Shown here: piece after piece, positions 8,732 to 16,757 of the stretch | Layout: every line of letters begins with the position of its first letter | Position numbering within the stretch: position 1 is the first letter of the stretch | The notes under the pieces: model-generated | The model's input: only the letters and a program-made list of their open reading frames with translations | Database searches by the model: none | What the model was told of the DNA's origin: nothing | Translations under genes and position numbers: made by a program | Source: Clostridium_AD sp047624165 | GTDB taxonomy: Bacteria > Bacillota > Clostridia > Clostridiales > Clostridiaceae | Direction: 5' to 3' | Length of the DNA stretch: 50,722 nt | Assembly: GCA_047624165.1 (NCBI GenBank) | Contig: JBLHPD010000007.1 | Location: 1-50,722, forward strand

Positions 8732-8930
8732 ATTATCAGCTCCTTTGTATACCTATATAATATGCTAAATGTTGAGAGAATATAATACTGAGCAAACTTT
8801 AGATTGCTTAGATAATTTTAAATATAATTTTGATGAAATTTAAGGTATAATGAAAGTTAGAAAGTTAATTTATAAGTTATTGTTATATTTGTAATTTAAA
8901 TGATAGCCAGAAGGTATACGTTAGTAGTAA

Positions 8931-8970
8931 GAGGGGTTACGCACATAACAATTAGTAATCGTTATCCCTC
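8931..8970 (+). promoter_or_regulatory. Leader hairpin before the serine hydrolase gene
   Basis: GAGGGGTTACG (8931-8941) pairs with CGTTATCCCTC (8960-8970) over 11 positions with one mismatch and one G-U, ending 12 nt before the AAGGGGG ribosome-binding site. A TATAAT lies upstream near 8850 without a good -35. It could affect translation or mRNA stability, but it matches no riboswitch I know. Confidence 0.5.
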
Positions 8971-8998
8971 ACTTAGAATTACAAGGGGGAATGGTTAG

Positions 8999-9967
8999 AT
9001 GGTGAAAAAGGATATTGTCATTTTACTAGCAATAATGGCATTTTTTGCAACGTTGACTATAAGCAAACAACGGGTAGAGGCAAGTGGAAATATTATGACG
9101 TTTAATTATTCATCAACGTATAATAAAAGTAATAATGACGTTGCGCATGAAAGCATACCTGAAACTGGATATGAATTGCTATCATATGAGCATTTATTAC
9201 AGTACAGGCAAAGCATATTAAAAGAAAATTCTCAAAAACAAGCTCAGTTAGACATTTTAGAAAAAAAAATTAGACTACTTGTAGGCGATAATATAAATAA
9301 ATTTGGAATGGTTTACTATGACATAAATTCAAAGAAATTTATTGAGATAAATTCGGACAAGCAGTTTGCAGCTGCCAGTACAATAAAGGTACCTATAAAT
9401 ATGCTTATGTATGATATGGTGCAGGATAAAAAAATTGATATGAATGAAAAATTAAAATATAAAGAATGTGATTTTGAAGAGGGTGCAGGAATACTTCAAG
9501 AAAATGACCTAATTAACCCCATTGCTTTAAAGACTTTAAGTGACTATTCAATAATATATTCCGATAATATAGCCATAAATATGATTTTAGGAAAAGTGGG
9601 TAATGGTAATAAATATAATTATATTGAAAAAATCGTTGGTCATCCTATAGTTCATGAAGGAAATAATATTACGCCAAAGGATTCTTTTAAAATTTTAGAA
9701 AGATTATATCTAAATCCTGAGAATAATAAATACTACGGTGCTATGATTGAAACCATGAAAAAAACAATGTACCATGATAGGATAGACAAGTATATACCTA
9801 GAGAAATTGTAGCTCATAAAATTGGGGACTTTGCACCATATGTAAATGATATAGCAATTGTATGCAAGGAGAATCCATATATTATTGTTGTTTTTACAAA
9901 GGAGGTTTCAGAGGCAAACGAAGTTATAGCAAAAGTATCTAAGATGGTATATGACGCACAGAAATAA
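8999..9967 (+). CDS. Secreted serine hydrolase of the class A beta-lactamase fold
   Basis: A 322-residue protein with an N-terminal signal peptide or anchor (hydrophobic 5-20). The penicillin-recognising fold is shown by the nucleophile motif S127-T-I-K130 (AASTIKVP), S188-D-N190, and K274-I-G276 in place of the usual K-T-G. I cannot find the ExxLN omega-loop motif that supplies the deacylating glutamate in true class A beta-lactamases, between SDN and KIG. A cell-wall or unknown hydrolase role is therefore at least as likely as antibiotic hydrolysis. ATG 8999 follows AAGGGGG. The gene ends before a strong terminator and looks monocistronic. Confidence 0.85.
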   Translation: MVKKDIVILLAIMAFFATLTISKQRVEASGNIMTFNYSSTYNKSNNDVAHESIPETGYELLSYEHLLQYRQSILKENSQKQAQLDILEKKIRLLVGDNINKFGMVYYDINSKKFIEINSDKQFAAASTIKVPINMLMYDMVQDKKIDMNEKLKYKECDFEEGAGILQENDLINPIALKTLSDYSIIYSDNIAINMILGKVGNGNKYNYIEKIVGHPIVHEGNNITPKDSFKILERLYLNPENNKYYGAMIETMKKTMYHDRIDKYIPREIVAHKIGDFAPYVNDIAIVCKENPYIIVVFTKEVSEANEVIAKVSKMVYDAQK

Positions 9968-10028
9968 TAGTTAACGATATTACTCTACCAAAGTAGATAG
10001 TATAAGCTCTATGCCTTAGTAAATTATC

Positions 10029-10076
10029 AAAAGTATATATTAGGTAAATTAATTTACCTAATATATACTTTTTCAT
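10029..10076 (+). terminator. Terminator after the serine hydrolase gene
   Basis: Two perfectly complementary 22-bp arms (10029-10050 and 10051-10072) meet with no spacer base. They contain AAAAGTATATATTAGG / CCTAATATATACTTTT and are followed by a T-rich run. The hairpin apex would open a few base pairs. Confidence 0.85.
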
Positions 10077-10110
10077 TTTAATCTATATTAAAAAGAACTT
10101 AAAAATGTAA

Positions 10111-10203
10111 TTAACTACTTCAGAAGGGAGGATAGTAAATGACTATTTAAAAATACTCATAAATAAAAGGAGGAGGAGGGATTCCCTTCTGAAGTGGAAT
10201 TAA
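10111..10203. repeat. Inverted repeat with ACTTCAGAAG arms, copy 1
   Basis: ACTTCAGAAGGGA (10117-10129) and TCCCTTCTGAAGT (10183-10195) are perfectly complementary and enclose 53 bp. Outer bases TTAAC and TTAAT continue the symmetry. The loop contains a ribosome-binding-like AGGAGGAGGAGGG and a three-codon frame (ATG ACT ATT TAA, 10139-10150). A related palindrome with the same arm sequence lies at 50081-50121. The remaining gap to the phosphoglucomutase gene (10204-10363) shows nothing I recognise. Confidence 0.7.
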
Positions 10204-10363
10204 TGTATCCTACTATAGTATATGGTAAATAAGAAGATTTGCTACAAGTACTATTTTCATAATTGTTAAATATATCCTTAAAATATTATTAAACATTTAA
10301 AATACATAGTGAATCATGTATAATGATACTAAATAGTAATTATATAGAAAGGTGTGAGTAAAA

Positions 10364-12088
10364 ATGACTTATATGAAAAAATATGAAGAATGGTTAAACA
10401 ATGAGTACTTCGATGAAAAGACCAGAGAAGAATTAAGGTCAATAGGTGGAGATGATAAAGAAATACAAGATAGATTTTATATGGATTTAGAGTTTGGAAC
10501 AGCAGGGCTAAGAGGGAAATTAGGTGCTGGACTTAACAGAATGAATTTATACATAATTTCAAGAGCAACTCAAGGGCTTGCAGATTACATTAAGGATTAT
10601 GGCAAAGAGTATATGGATAGAGGGGTAGCAATAGCTTACGACTGCAGACATTACTCTGAGGAATTTGCAGCTAGAGCAGCACAAGTTTTAGCAGCGAATG
10701 GAATAAAGGCTTATTTATTTGAACAGTTAAGACCTACTCCAGAATTATCTTATGCGGTAAGAACATTAGGTACTGCTTCAGGAATTGTAGTAACTGCTAG
10801 CCATAACCCCAGGGAATACAACGGATATAAAGTATATTGGGAAGATGGCGCTCAAATTTTATCATCTACAGCAAATGGAATAACAAAAAAGATCCAGAGC
10901 ATTTCGGATTTTAGTACTATAAAAATTATGGACATGGAAGAAGCAAAGGAAAAAGGATTAATAGTAATGCTTGGGAAAGCTATGGATGATGAGTATACAG
11001 AGAAGGTAAAGGGCCTTGCTATAAGTGAAGACATAGATAAAGATATAAAAATTGTATATACGCCTCTAAATGGTACAGGGAATATGCCTGTAAGGCGCGT
11101 TCTAAAAGAAAGAGGCTTCACTAATATAATAGTAGTACCAGAACAAGAAAACCCAGATCCAGACTTTACAACAGTAGGATACCCAAACCCAGAGGATGTA
11201 AAAGCGTTTAAATATGCAAGGGAGCTTGGGAAAAAAGAAGGAGCAGAATTGTTAATAGCTACAGATCCAGATTGTGATAGACTTGCCATAATGGTTAAAG
11301 GTAGAGATGGAGAATATGTTGCCTTTAATGGCAATCAAACAGGAGCAATACTCATAAAATATATTATAGAAGGAATGAAAGAAAAAAGCACACTTCCGAG
11401 TAATGCGGCTATAGTAAAATCCTTAGTAACAGGGGATTTAGGAAGAGCTATAGCAAAAAAATATGGGGTAGAAACATTTGAAGTACTAACAGGCTTTAAA
11501 AATATTTGTGGGAAAATACATGATTTTAAAAAAGACAACAGCTTTGAATTTATATTTGGATACGAAGAGAGCATTGGTTATGTTGCTGGGACTTTCGTTC
11601 GCGATAAAGATGCAGTAATAGCCTCAATGCTTTTATGTGAAGCGGCAGCCTACTATAAAACACAAGGGAAAACCCTAATAAATATACTAGATGATATATA
11701 CACAGAATTTGGATATTATAGAGAAGACCTAATATCTATAGTTTTAGAAGGTATAGAAGGTCAAGAAAGAATCTCTAGAATGATGATAGAATACAGAAAA
11801 GATTATCTAAAGACTATAGGTAGTGCAAAGCTTACTAAGTTTATAGATTATGAAATAGAAAAATCTTATGACCTAGTTAATGGAACGCAGGAACCTAGTG
11901 GAATAGAAAAATCAAATGTACTTAAGTTCTATTTTGATGATGAGAGCTGGTATGCTGTAAGACCTTCAGGGACAGAGCCAAAAATTAAAATATACATGTA
12001 TTCTAAGGGAAAAACTTTGAATGCGGGAGAAGCAAAATTGAAAGAAATGAAAGATGTAATTATAGCAAAACTTCAAAGCACCAAATAG
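10364..12088 (+). CDS. Phosphoglucomutase/phosphomannomutase (alpha-D-phosphohexomutase)
   Basis: Interconverts glucose-6-phosphate and glucose-1-phosphate (or the mannose equivalents). The 574-residue length fits the larger Firmicute enzymes of the PgcA type. Visible motifs are the phosphoserine loop TASHNPREYNGYK (near residue 145), the metal loop DPDCDR (near 305), the sugar-specificity loop GYEESIGY (near 400) and the phosphate-binding RPSGTEPKIKIY near the C-terminus. ATG 10364 follows AAAGGTGTGAG. It stands alone. Its glucose-1-phosphate product is the substrate of GalU, encoded at 34726, so it can feed the polysaccharide locus. Confidence 0.93.
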   Translation: MTYMKKYEEWLNNEYFDEKTREELRSIGGDDKEIQDRFYMDLEFGTAGLRGKLGAGLNRMNLYIISRATQGLADYIKDYGKEYMDRGVAIAYDCRHYSEEFAARAAQVLAANGIKAYLFEQLRPTPELSYAVRTLGTASGIVVTASHNPREYNGYKVYWEDGAQILSSTANGITKKIQSISDFSTIKIMDMEEAKEKGLIVMLGKAMDDEYTEKVKGLAISEDIDKDIKIVYTPLNGTGNMPVRRVLKERGFTNIIVVPEQENPDPDFTTVGYPNPEDVKAFKYARELGKKEGAELLIATDPDCDRLAIMVKGRDGEYVAFNGNQTGAILIKYIIEGMKEKSTLPSNAAIVKSLVTGDLGRAIAKKYGVETFEVLTGFKNICGKIHDFKKDNSFEFIFGYEESIGYVAGTFVRDKDAVIASMLLCEAAAYYKTQGKTLINILDDIYTEFGYYREDLISIVLEGIEGQERISRMMIEYRKDYLKTIGSAKLTKFIDYEIEKSYDLVNGTQEPSGIEKSNVLKFYFDDESWYAVRPSGTEPKIKIYMYSKGKTLNAGEAKLKEMKDVIIAKLQSTK

Positions 12089-12207
12089 AAGTATTAATTG
12101 AAATTATGTATTAAAGGGATCAGTTAAGTGTTGAAATCAGTACAGTTATATAGAATAAAATGTAATTTTATGCAGAAAAAATGTAATTTTCTGATGAAAG
12201 TATTGTA

Positions 12208-12330
12208 TTTAAGTATTTAAAGGACTATACTTAAATAGAAATAAATAGAAATATATAGAAGTGATAGAAATAAATAGAAACGAATAATAGAAAAAATAGA
12301 AATAACAGAATTAATAGAAAAAATAAAAAA
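12208..12330. repeat. Hairpin and AATAGAAA-rich low-complexity tract
   Basis: A 9-bp inverted repeat (TTTAAGTAT 12208-12216, ATACTTAAA 12227-12235) is followed by about nine irregular copies of an ATAGAAA-like unit, spaced 9-13 bp, up to about 12330. The strand is almost purine-only apart from T. It is not CRISPR-like, because the units are too short and irregular. The rest of 12089-12591 holds a terminator (12405-12440), an AT-rich stretch and a leader inverted repeat. Confidence 0.6.
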
Positions 12331-12404
12331 ATAAGTTTAATGATTACACATGAATTGTGACGTGAAGATAATTTTTCATTGCATTAATTGTTGGGTATTT
12401 TGTC

Positions 12405-12440
12405 AATTAAGGCACTGAGGGTTCAGTGCCTTAATTTTTT
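12405..12440 (+). terminator. Rho-independent terminator downstream of phosphoglucomutase
   Basis: Arms AATTAAGGCACTGA (12405-12418) and TCAGTGCCTTAATT (12423-12436) are perfectly complementary around a GGGT loop and are followed by Ts. It lies 317 nt after the phosphoglucomutase stop codon, so either that transcript has a long 3' region or an unrecognised short transcript ends here. Confidence 0.9.
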
Positions 12441-12531
12441 GAAAATATATTAACTAGAATAAGCCTTGCATCTACAATGGAAAGAAGAAAGTTTAAAAAA
12501 ATTACAATAATACATATAATTAATGACCATA

Positions 12532-12568
12532 AAGAATAAATAACAACTGATAATTATTATTTATTCTT
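12532..12568 (+). promoter_or_regulatory. Inverted repeat in the atoD leader
   Basis: AAGAATAAATAA (12532-12543) and TTATTTATTCTT (12557-12568) are perfectly complementary, ending 24 bp before the atoD ATG. A TATAAT lies just upstream (near 12517) with only a poor -35. It may be an operator or a weak hairpin in the leader. Confidence 0.45.
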
Positions 12569-12591
12569 AGAAATATAAGGGGGTAAAATAA

Positions 12592-13245
12592 ATGAATAAG
12601 ATTGTATCTTTAGAAAAAATTAGACCATTACTTAAAGACGGGATGTCAATAATGATAGGTGGATTTTTAGCCTGTGGAACACCAGAAAAGATGATAGACT
12701 TATTAGTAGAAGCAAATGTTAAAGACTTAACTATAATAGCAAATGATACAGGTTATGTAGATAGAGGCATAGGCAGACTTGTAGTAAATGGCCAAGTTAA
12801 AAAGGTTATAGCTTCTCATATAGGAACGAATGCTGAAACAGGAAGACTTATGCAAGAAGGGAAAATGGAAGTAGAACTTTCACCACAAGGAACATTAATT
12901 GAAAGAATAAGGGCAGCGGGTGCTGGTCTTGGTGGAGTGCTTACATTTACTGGAGTTGATACTATTGTAGAAGAGGGAAAACAAAAAATTACAGTAGAGG
13001 GAAAAGAATATTTACTAGAGCTTCCAATAAAAGCAGATTTAGCACTTGTTTATGCAAGTGTAGTAGATGAACTTGGAAATGCAGTTTATTATGGAACAAC
13101 AAGAAACTTTAACCCAATTATAGCTACTGCAGCAACTACCGTAATAGTACAAGCAGGAAAAATTGTTAAAGCTTCCGAGCTTGATCCAAATAATGTTGTT
13201 ACTCCAGGTGTTTTGGTTGATTATATTATAGGGGAGGTTAACTAA
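12592..13245 (+). CDS. atoD: Acetate/butyrate--acetoacetate CoA-transferase alpha subunit
   Basis: A 217-residue subunit of the 3-oxoacid CoA-transferase family. With AtoA it moves CoA from acetyl-CoA or butyryl-CoA to acetoacetate, or the reverse. The N-terminal GMSIMIGGFLACGTPEKMIDLL and the later GAGLGGVLTFTGVDT and YGTTRNFNP segments are characteristic of the alpha subunit. ATG 12592 follows AAGGGGG. The beta-subunit gene begins two bases after its stop, as expected for a tightly coupled heteromer. Confidence 0.94.
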   Translation: MNKIVSLEKIRPLLKDGMSIMIGGFLACGTPEKMIDLLVEANVKDLTIIANDTGYVDRGIGRLVVNGQVKKVIASHIGTNAETGRLMQEGKMEVELSPQGTLIERIRAAGAGLGGVLTFTGVDTIVEEGKQKITVEGKEYLLELPIKADLALVYASVVDELGNAVYYGTTRNFNPIIATAATTVIVQAGKIVKASELDPNNVVTPGVLVDYIIGEVN

Positions 13246-13246
13246 T

Positions 13247-13912
13247 ATGATTACAGATAGTAAACTTGCAAAAGAAGTTATTGCAAAAAGAATTGCTAAA
13301 GAATTAAAAGATGGACAACTAGTTAATTTAGGTATAGGACTTCCAACAATGGTTACAAACTATATTCCGGAAGGCGTACATGTTACTTTCCAATCAGAAA
13401 ATGGCATGGTTGGTATGGGAGCATCTCCAGCAAAAGGAGAAGAAAACAATGAAGTAGTTAATGCAGGTGGTCAATTTAGTACAATACTTCCTGGCGGAAT
13501 GTTCTTTGATAGTTCTACATCTTTCATGTTAATAAGAGGCGGGCACGTTGATATGACCGTTCTTGGAGCACTAGAAGTAGATCAAAAAGGCGACTTAGCT
13601 AATTGGATTGTACCAGGTAAGATGGTCCCAGGTATGGGTGGTGCTATGGATTTATTAGTAGGAGCTAAAAAGGTTATTATTGCAATGCGACATACAGCTA
13701 AAGGGACTCCTAAAATATTAAAGAAATGTACATTACCACTAACTGCAAAAGGACAAGTTAACCTTATAGTTACAGAACTTGGAGTAATGGAGGTTACGAG
13801 TAAAGGACTTGTGCTTACTGAAATTCATAAAGATACAACAGTTGAAGAAGTTATATCACTTACGGAGGCTGATTTAATCATATCAAAAGATTTAAAAATA
13901 ATGGATGTATAA
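13247..13912 (+). CDS. atoA: Acetate/butyrate--acetoacetate CoA-transferase beta subunit
   Basis: A 221-residue catalytic subunit of the CoA-transferase. The active-site glutamate that forms the glutamyl-CoA thioester is E51 in FQSENGMVGMG, and LVNLGIGLPTMV is the family signature near residue 25. ATG 13247 follows GGGGAGG inside the end of atoD. Downstream lie a permease and two dehydrogenases that handle the same C4 acids, which points to acetoacetate as the physiological substrate. Confidence 0.95.
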   Translation: MITDSKLAKEVIAKRIAKELKDGQLVNLGIGLPTMVTNYIPEGVHVTFQSENGMVGMGASPAKGEENNEVVNAGGQFSTILPGGMFFDSSTSFMLIRGGHVDMTVLGALEVDQKGDLANWIVPGKMVPGMGGAMDLLVGAKKVIIAMRHTAKGTPKILKKCTLPLTAKGQVNLIVTELGVMEVTSKGLVLTEIHKDTTVEEVISLTEADLIISKDLKIMDV

Positions 13913-13927
13913 ATAAACAAACAAAAA

Positions 13928-13965
13928 GCAAGTAATATTGCACTATTACGTACAGTATTACTTGC
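13928..13965 (+). promoter_or_regulatory. Hairpin with alternative pairing after atoA
   Basis: GCAAGTAATA (13928-13937) pairs with TATTACTTGC (13956-13965). A second TATTAC (13944-13949) in the loop could pair with the same left arm instead. No T-run follows, so it may be a processing or attenuation structure rather than a simple terminator. Confidence 0.5.
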
Positions 13966-14039
13966 ACAATATAAAAATGATCCATATGCCATAAATATTT
14001 ATAATAATTCTAAAAGAATGATTTTAACATATACTATAT

Positions 14040-14051
14040 GTATACGTATAC
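14040..14051. promoter_or_regulatory. Perfect 12-bp palindrome upstream of the permease gene
   Basis: GTATACGTATAC is self-complementary and lies about 110 bp before the permease start. It could be an operator. No clear promoter is visible beside it. Confidence 0.35.
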
Positions 14052-14162
14052 AATTAAAGTGATATTTAAATAAAAAACCATAGGGGATTTAAAATGCTAA
14101 ATATAAAATATTAGTTATTATATTTAACATATTAAATAAACATAAAATAGGGGGGAAGTATA

Positions 14163-15539
14163 ATGTTAGGACTTATTGGTATTATCATTTCTTTAGGACT
14201 CTTAATGTATTTGGCCTACAGAGGGATTTCAGTTCTTGTTTTAGCGCCAATTTTAGCTATACTAGCTGTTTTGTTCCAAACAGGACAGAGCCATCTTTTG
14301 GCTACCTATACAGAAGTTTTCATGGTTAATTTTGCAGCATATGCTAAGACATATTTCCCAGTATTCTTACTTGGAGCAATATTCGGTAAAATAATGGATG
14401 ATTCAGGAGCTGCTAAATCTATAGCTTATGCAATTAGTAGTAAGCTAGGTAAAGATAAAGCAATACTGGCCGTAGTTTTATCTTGTGCCATATTAACTTA
14501 TGGTGGTGTTTCTTTATTTGTAGTTGCATTTGCAGTATATCCTATTGGAGCAGAATTGTTTAGAGAATCACAAATTCCAAAAAGATTTTTACCTGCGGCT
14601 ATAGCACTTGGTGCGTTTACATTTACTATGACAGCATTGCCAGGAACACCACAAATACAAAATGCTATTCCAATGCCTTTCTTTGGAACGAATGCTTATG
14701 CAGCTCCAATTATAGGGATTATAGGCTCGGCGATAATGTTTGGTGGCGGTATGTTTTGGCTTACAAGAAGATCAAAAAAAGCTATGGCATTAGGAGAAGG
14801 ATATGGTGTTCATACAGAAGAAGCAGCAAAAGAAGTTGATTTCTCTAAATTGCCTAAACTTTCACTCGCTATAACTCCAATAATTTTAGTACTAGTTGTT
14901 AATTATTTATTAGGTAAATATGTTTTTTCCACAATGGATGGTGCATACTTAAAAGACTTTGGAACTACCGTATCAAAAGTACAAGGCATATGGAGTTTAA
15001 TTGGAGCATTAGTTATTGCTGTAATTGTTAGTTTAATTATATTTTGGAAATATTTTGAAAGTGCTAAAAATACAGTTAATAAAGGTGCTATAGGATCACT
15101 CCTTGCAATTGCCAATACCGCTTCAGAAGTTGGTTATGGAAACGTTATTAAAACATTGGGAGGATTTGCTATACTTCAAGCTGGGATACTTGCTATACCA
15201 GGAACACCTCTTATTTCACTAGCAGCATCTACTAGTATTCTAGCAGGTATAACCGGTTCAGCCTCAGGTGGTATGAGTATTGCACTTGGAATATTAGGTA
15301 AAACTTATATGGCAAAGGCTCAAGCTCTAGGAATCAATCCAGAAGTATTCCATAGAATAGCAGCAATGGCTTGCGGTGGACTTGATACACTTCCACATAA
15401 TGGAGCAGTAATAACTTTACTAGGTATAACAGGCCTGACTCATAAACAATCATATTTCGATATAGGAATGTGTACAGTGGTTATTCCTCTTATAGCTGTA
15501 ATTGTGTGTATTCTATTTGCATCTATGGGAGTTGTATAA
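14163..15539 (+). CDS. GntP-family permease, probably for 3-hydroxybutyrate or a related acid
   Basis: A 458-residue inner-membrane protein with about 12 hydrophobic segments. It has family marks of the gluconate:H+ symporter (GntP) group: FTMTALPGTPQIQN near residue 160 and the C-terminal CGGLDTLPHNGAVITLL near 410. Members of this family carry gluconate and small hydroxy or keto acids. Placement between the CoA-transferase genes and hydroxybutyrate dehydrogenase suggests 3-hydroxybutyrate or acetoacetate uptake; this is an inference from context. ATG 14163 follows AGGGGGGAAG. Confidence 0.9.
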   Translation: MLGLIGIIISLGLLMYLAYRGISVLVLAPILAILAVLFQTGQSHLLATYTEVFMVNFAAYAKTYFPVFLLGAIFGKIMDDSGAAKSIAYAISSKLGKDKAILAVVLSCAILTYGGVSLFVVAFAVYPIGAELFRESQIPKRFLPAAIALGAFTFTMTALPGTPQIQNAIPMPFFGTNAYAAPIIGIIGSAIMFGGGMFWLTRRSKKAMALGEGYGVHTEEAAKEVDFSKLPKLSLAITPIILVLVVNYLLGKYVFSTMDGAYLKDFGTTVSKVQGIWSLIGALVIAVIVSLIIFWKYFESAKNTVNKGAIGSLLAIANTASEVGYGNVIKTLGGFAILQAGILAIPGTPLISLAASTSILAGITGSASGGMSIALGILGKTYMAKAQALGINPEVFHRIAAMACGGLDTLPHNGAVITLLGITGLTHKQSYFDIGMCTVVIPLIAVIVCILFASMGVV

Positions 15540-15573
15540 TAAGTGAAATCTTAACTCCCTATGATATAAATTG

Positions 15574-15657
15574 GCTACAAGCTGAGCTTAAGTAACAAAC
15601 TTAATAATGGCACTAATCCCAGCTAATATTGCTGGGGTGGAAGTGCATCTAGGTAGC
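15574..15657 (+). ncRNA. Candidate structured leader RNA (three-way junction)
   Basis: The 180-nt gap between the permease and dehydrogenase genes can fold as a closing stem GCTAC/GTAGC (15574-15578, 15653-15657), a hairpin TTAAGT-aacaa-ACTTAA (15588-15604), and a two-part hairpin: GCACT/AGTGC (15610-15614, 15642-15646) outside and CCCAGC/GCTGGG (15618-15623, 15631-15636) inside. I do not recognise it as a known riboswitch. The inner GC-rich stem is the best supported part; the outer ones are short. Confidence 0.4.
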
Positions 15658-15677
15658 AAATGATAATAAAAACAATA

Positions 15678-15722
15678 AGGAGGTGAATCGGGTTCTATTT
15701 AAATGGAACCCAGATTATTATG
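15678..15722 (+). promoter_or_regulatory. Ribosome-binding site separated from its start by a hairpin
   Basis: The strong AAGGAGGTGA (15678-15687) is more than 30 nt before the ATG at 15720. Between them GGGTTC (15690-15695) and GAACCC (15706-15711) form a stem. If folded, it brings the Shine-Dalgarno to an effective distance of about 11 nt. The loop also contains an ATG (15703) that opens a six-codon frame (M-E-P-R-L-L) whose TGA overlaps the gene's ATG as ATGA, so translational coupling is an alternative. Confidence 0.6.
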
Positions 15723-16664
15723 AATATTAAAAACATTACAGTTGTAGGTTCTGGTACTATGGGTCATGGTATTGCTCAATTATGTGCCGAATCAGGGTTA
15801 AATGTAAATATATATGATATATCAGATGAGAATTTAAATAAAGGTTTTCAAAATATTAAGAAAAATATTTCAATGAATGTGGATAATGGCAAGTTTACAA
15901 AAGAAAAAGCGGAGGAGATTTTAAAAAGAATATCTATAGTAAAGGTATTAAAAGATGCTGTTTGTGATGCACAACTAGTAATAGAGTGTATAGCTGAGAA
16001 TTTAGTAATAAAGCAAAAGGTGTATGGAGAGTTAGATTCCTTATGTGATCCAAGTGTTATACTTGCATCAAATACATCAGGGTTAAGTCCATCGGAGATA
16101 GCAAAACATTTGAAACACCCAGAAAGAATGGTTATAGCTCACTTTTGGTGTCCACCAGAATTGATTCCACTAGTAGAAGTGGTACCAGGAGAAAAAACAT
16201 CTAGGGAAGTAGTTGAAAAAACGGCAGACTGGATTACATCAATAGGGAAACAACCTGTTAAAATGAAAAAGGAATGCCTTGGATTTATAGGTAATAGAAT
16301 GCAACTTGCTCTCTTAAGAGAGGCTATGTATATTGTGGAACAAGGCTTTGCAGACATTGAAGAAGTTGATAAAGCAGTTGAGTATGGGCTTGGACGCCGG
16401 CTTCCAGTAACAGGACCATTATGCAGTGCAGATTTAGGAGGATTGGATATATTCGATAATATATCTTCATACTTATTCAAGGATTTATGCAATTCAGCAG
16501 AACAATCTAAGTTACTTAAGGCTAAAGTTGATGCAGGAAATTTAGGATGCAAAAGTGGGAGTGGTTTCTACGATTGGACTACAGAAGCTTTAGAAAAGAA
16601 ACAAGTGGAACGTGCAGAACTACTTAGGTACTTCTTAAAAGAAGACATGAAAAATAATAAATAA
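15720..16664 (+). CDS. 3-hydroxyacyl-CoA dehydrogenase (3-hydroxybutyryl-CoA dehydrogenase-like)
   Basis: A 314-residue NAD-dependent enzyme of the Hbd/FadB-N family that interconverts 3-oxoacyl-CoA and L-3-hydroxyacyl-CoA. The dinucleotide fold shows VVGSGTMGHG (8-17). Catalytic-type residues are S120 (SNTS), H141 (AHFWCPPE) and E153 (LVEVV), with an N in the GFIGNRM segment. The HFWCPPELIPLVEVV motif differs from classical clostridial Hbd (HFFNPVP type), so another hydroxyacyl-CoA may be the substrate. The start ATG 15720 fits the family N-terminus even though its ribosome-binding site is far away. It is followed by the hydroxybutyrate dehydrogenase gene. Confidence 0.9.
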   Translation: MNIKNITVVGSGTMGHGIAQLCAESGLNVNIYDISDENLNKGFQNIKKNISMNVDNGKFTKEKAEEILKRISIVKVLKDAVCDAQLVIECIAENLVIKQKVYGELDSLCDPSVILASNTSGLSPSEIAKHLKHPERMVIAHFWCPPELIPLVEVVPGEKTSREVVEKTADWITSIGKQPVKMKKECLGFIGNRMQLALLREAMYIVEQGFADIEEVDKAVEYGLGRRLPVTGPLCSADLGGLDIFDNISSYLFKDLCNSAEQSKLLKAKVDAGNLGCKSGSGFYDWTTEALEKKQVERAELLRYFLKEDMKNNK

Positions 16665-16757
16665 TATATTATGCAGGTTCGGACCACACTTTATTTGAGT
16701 GGTTGAATCGATTGATAAGAATGGAAACACTATACTTATTTTAGGAGGAATTGTTTA

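Noticed and set aside
12233..12330. Short tandem ATAGAAA-like units suggesting a CRISPR array
   Set aside because: Units are about 7 bp with irregular 9-13 bp spacing and no unique spacers; this is low-complexity sequence.
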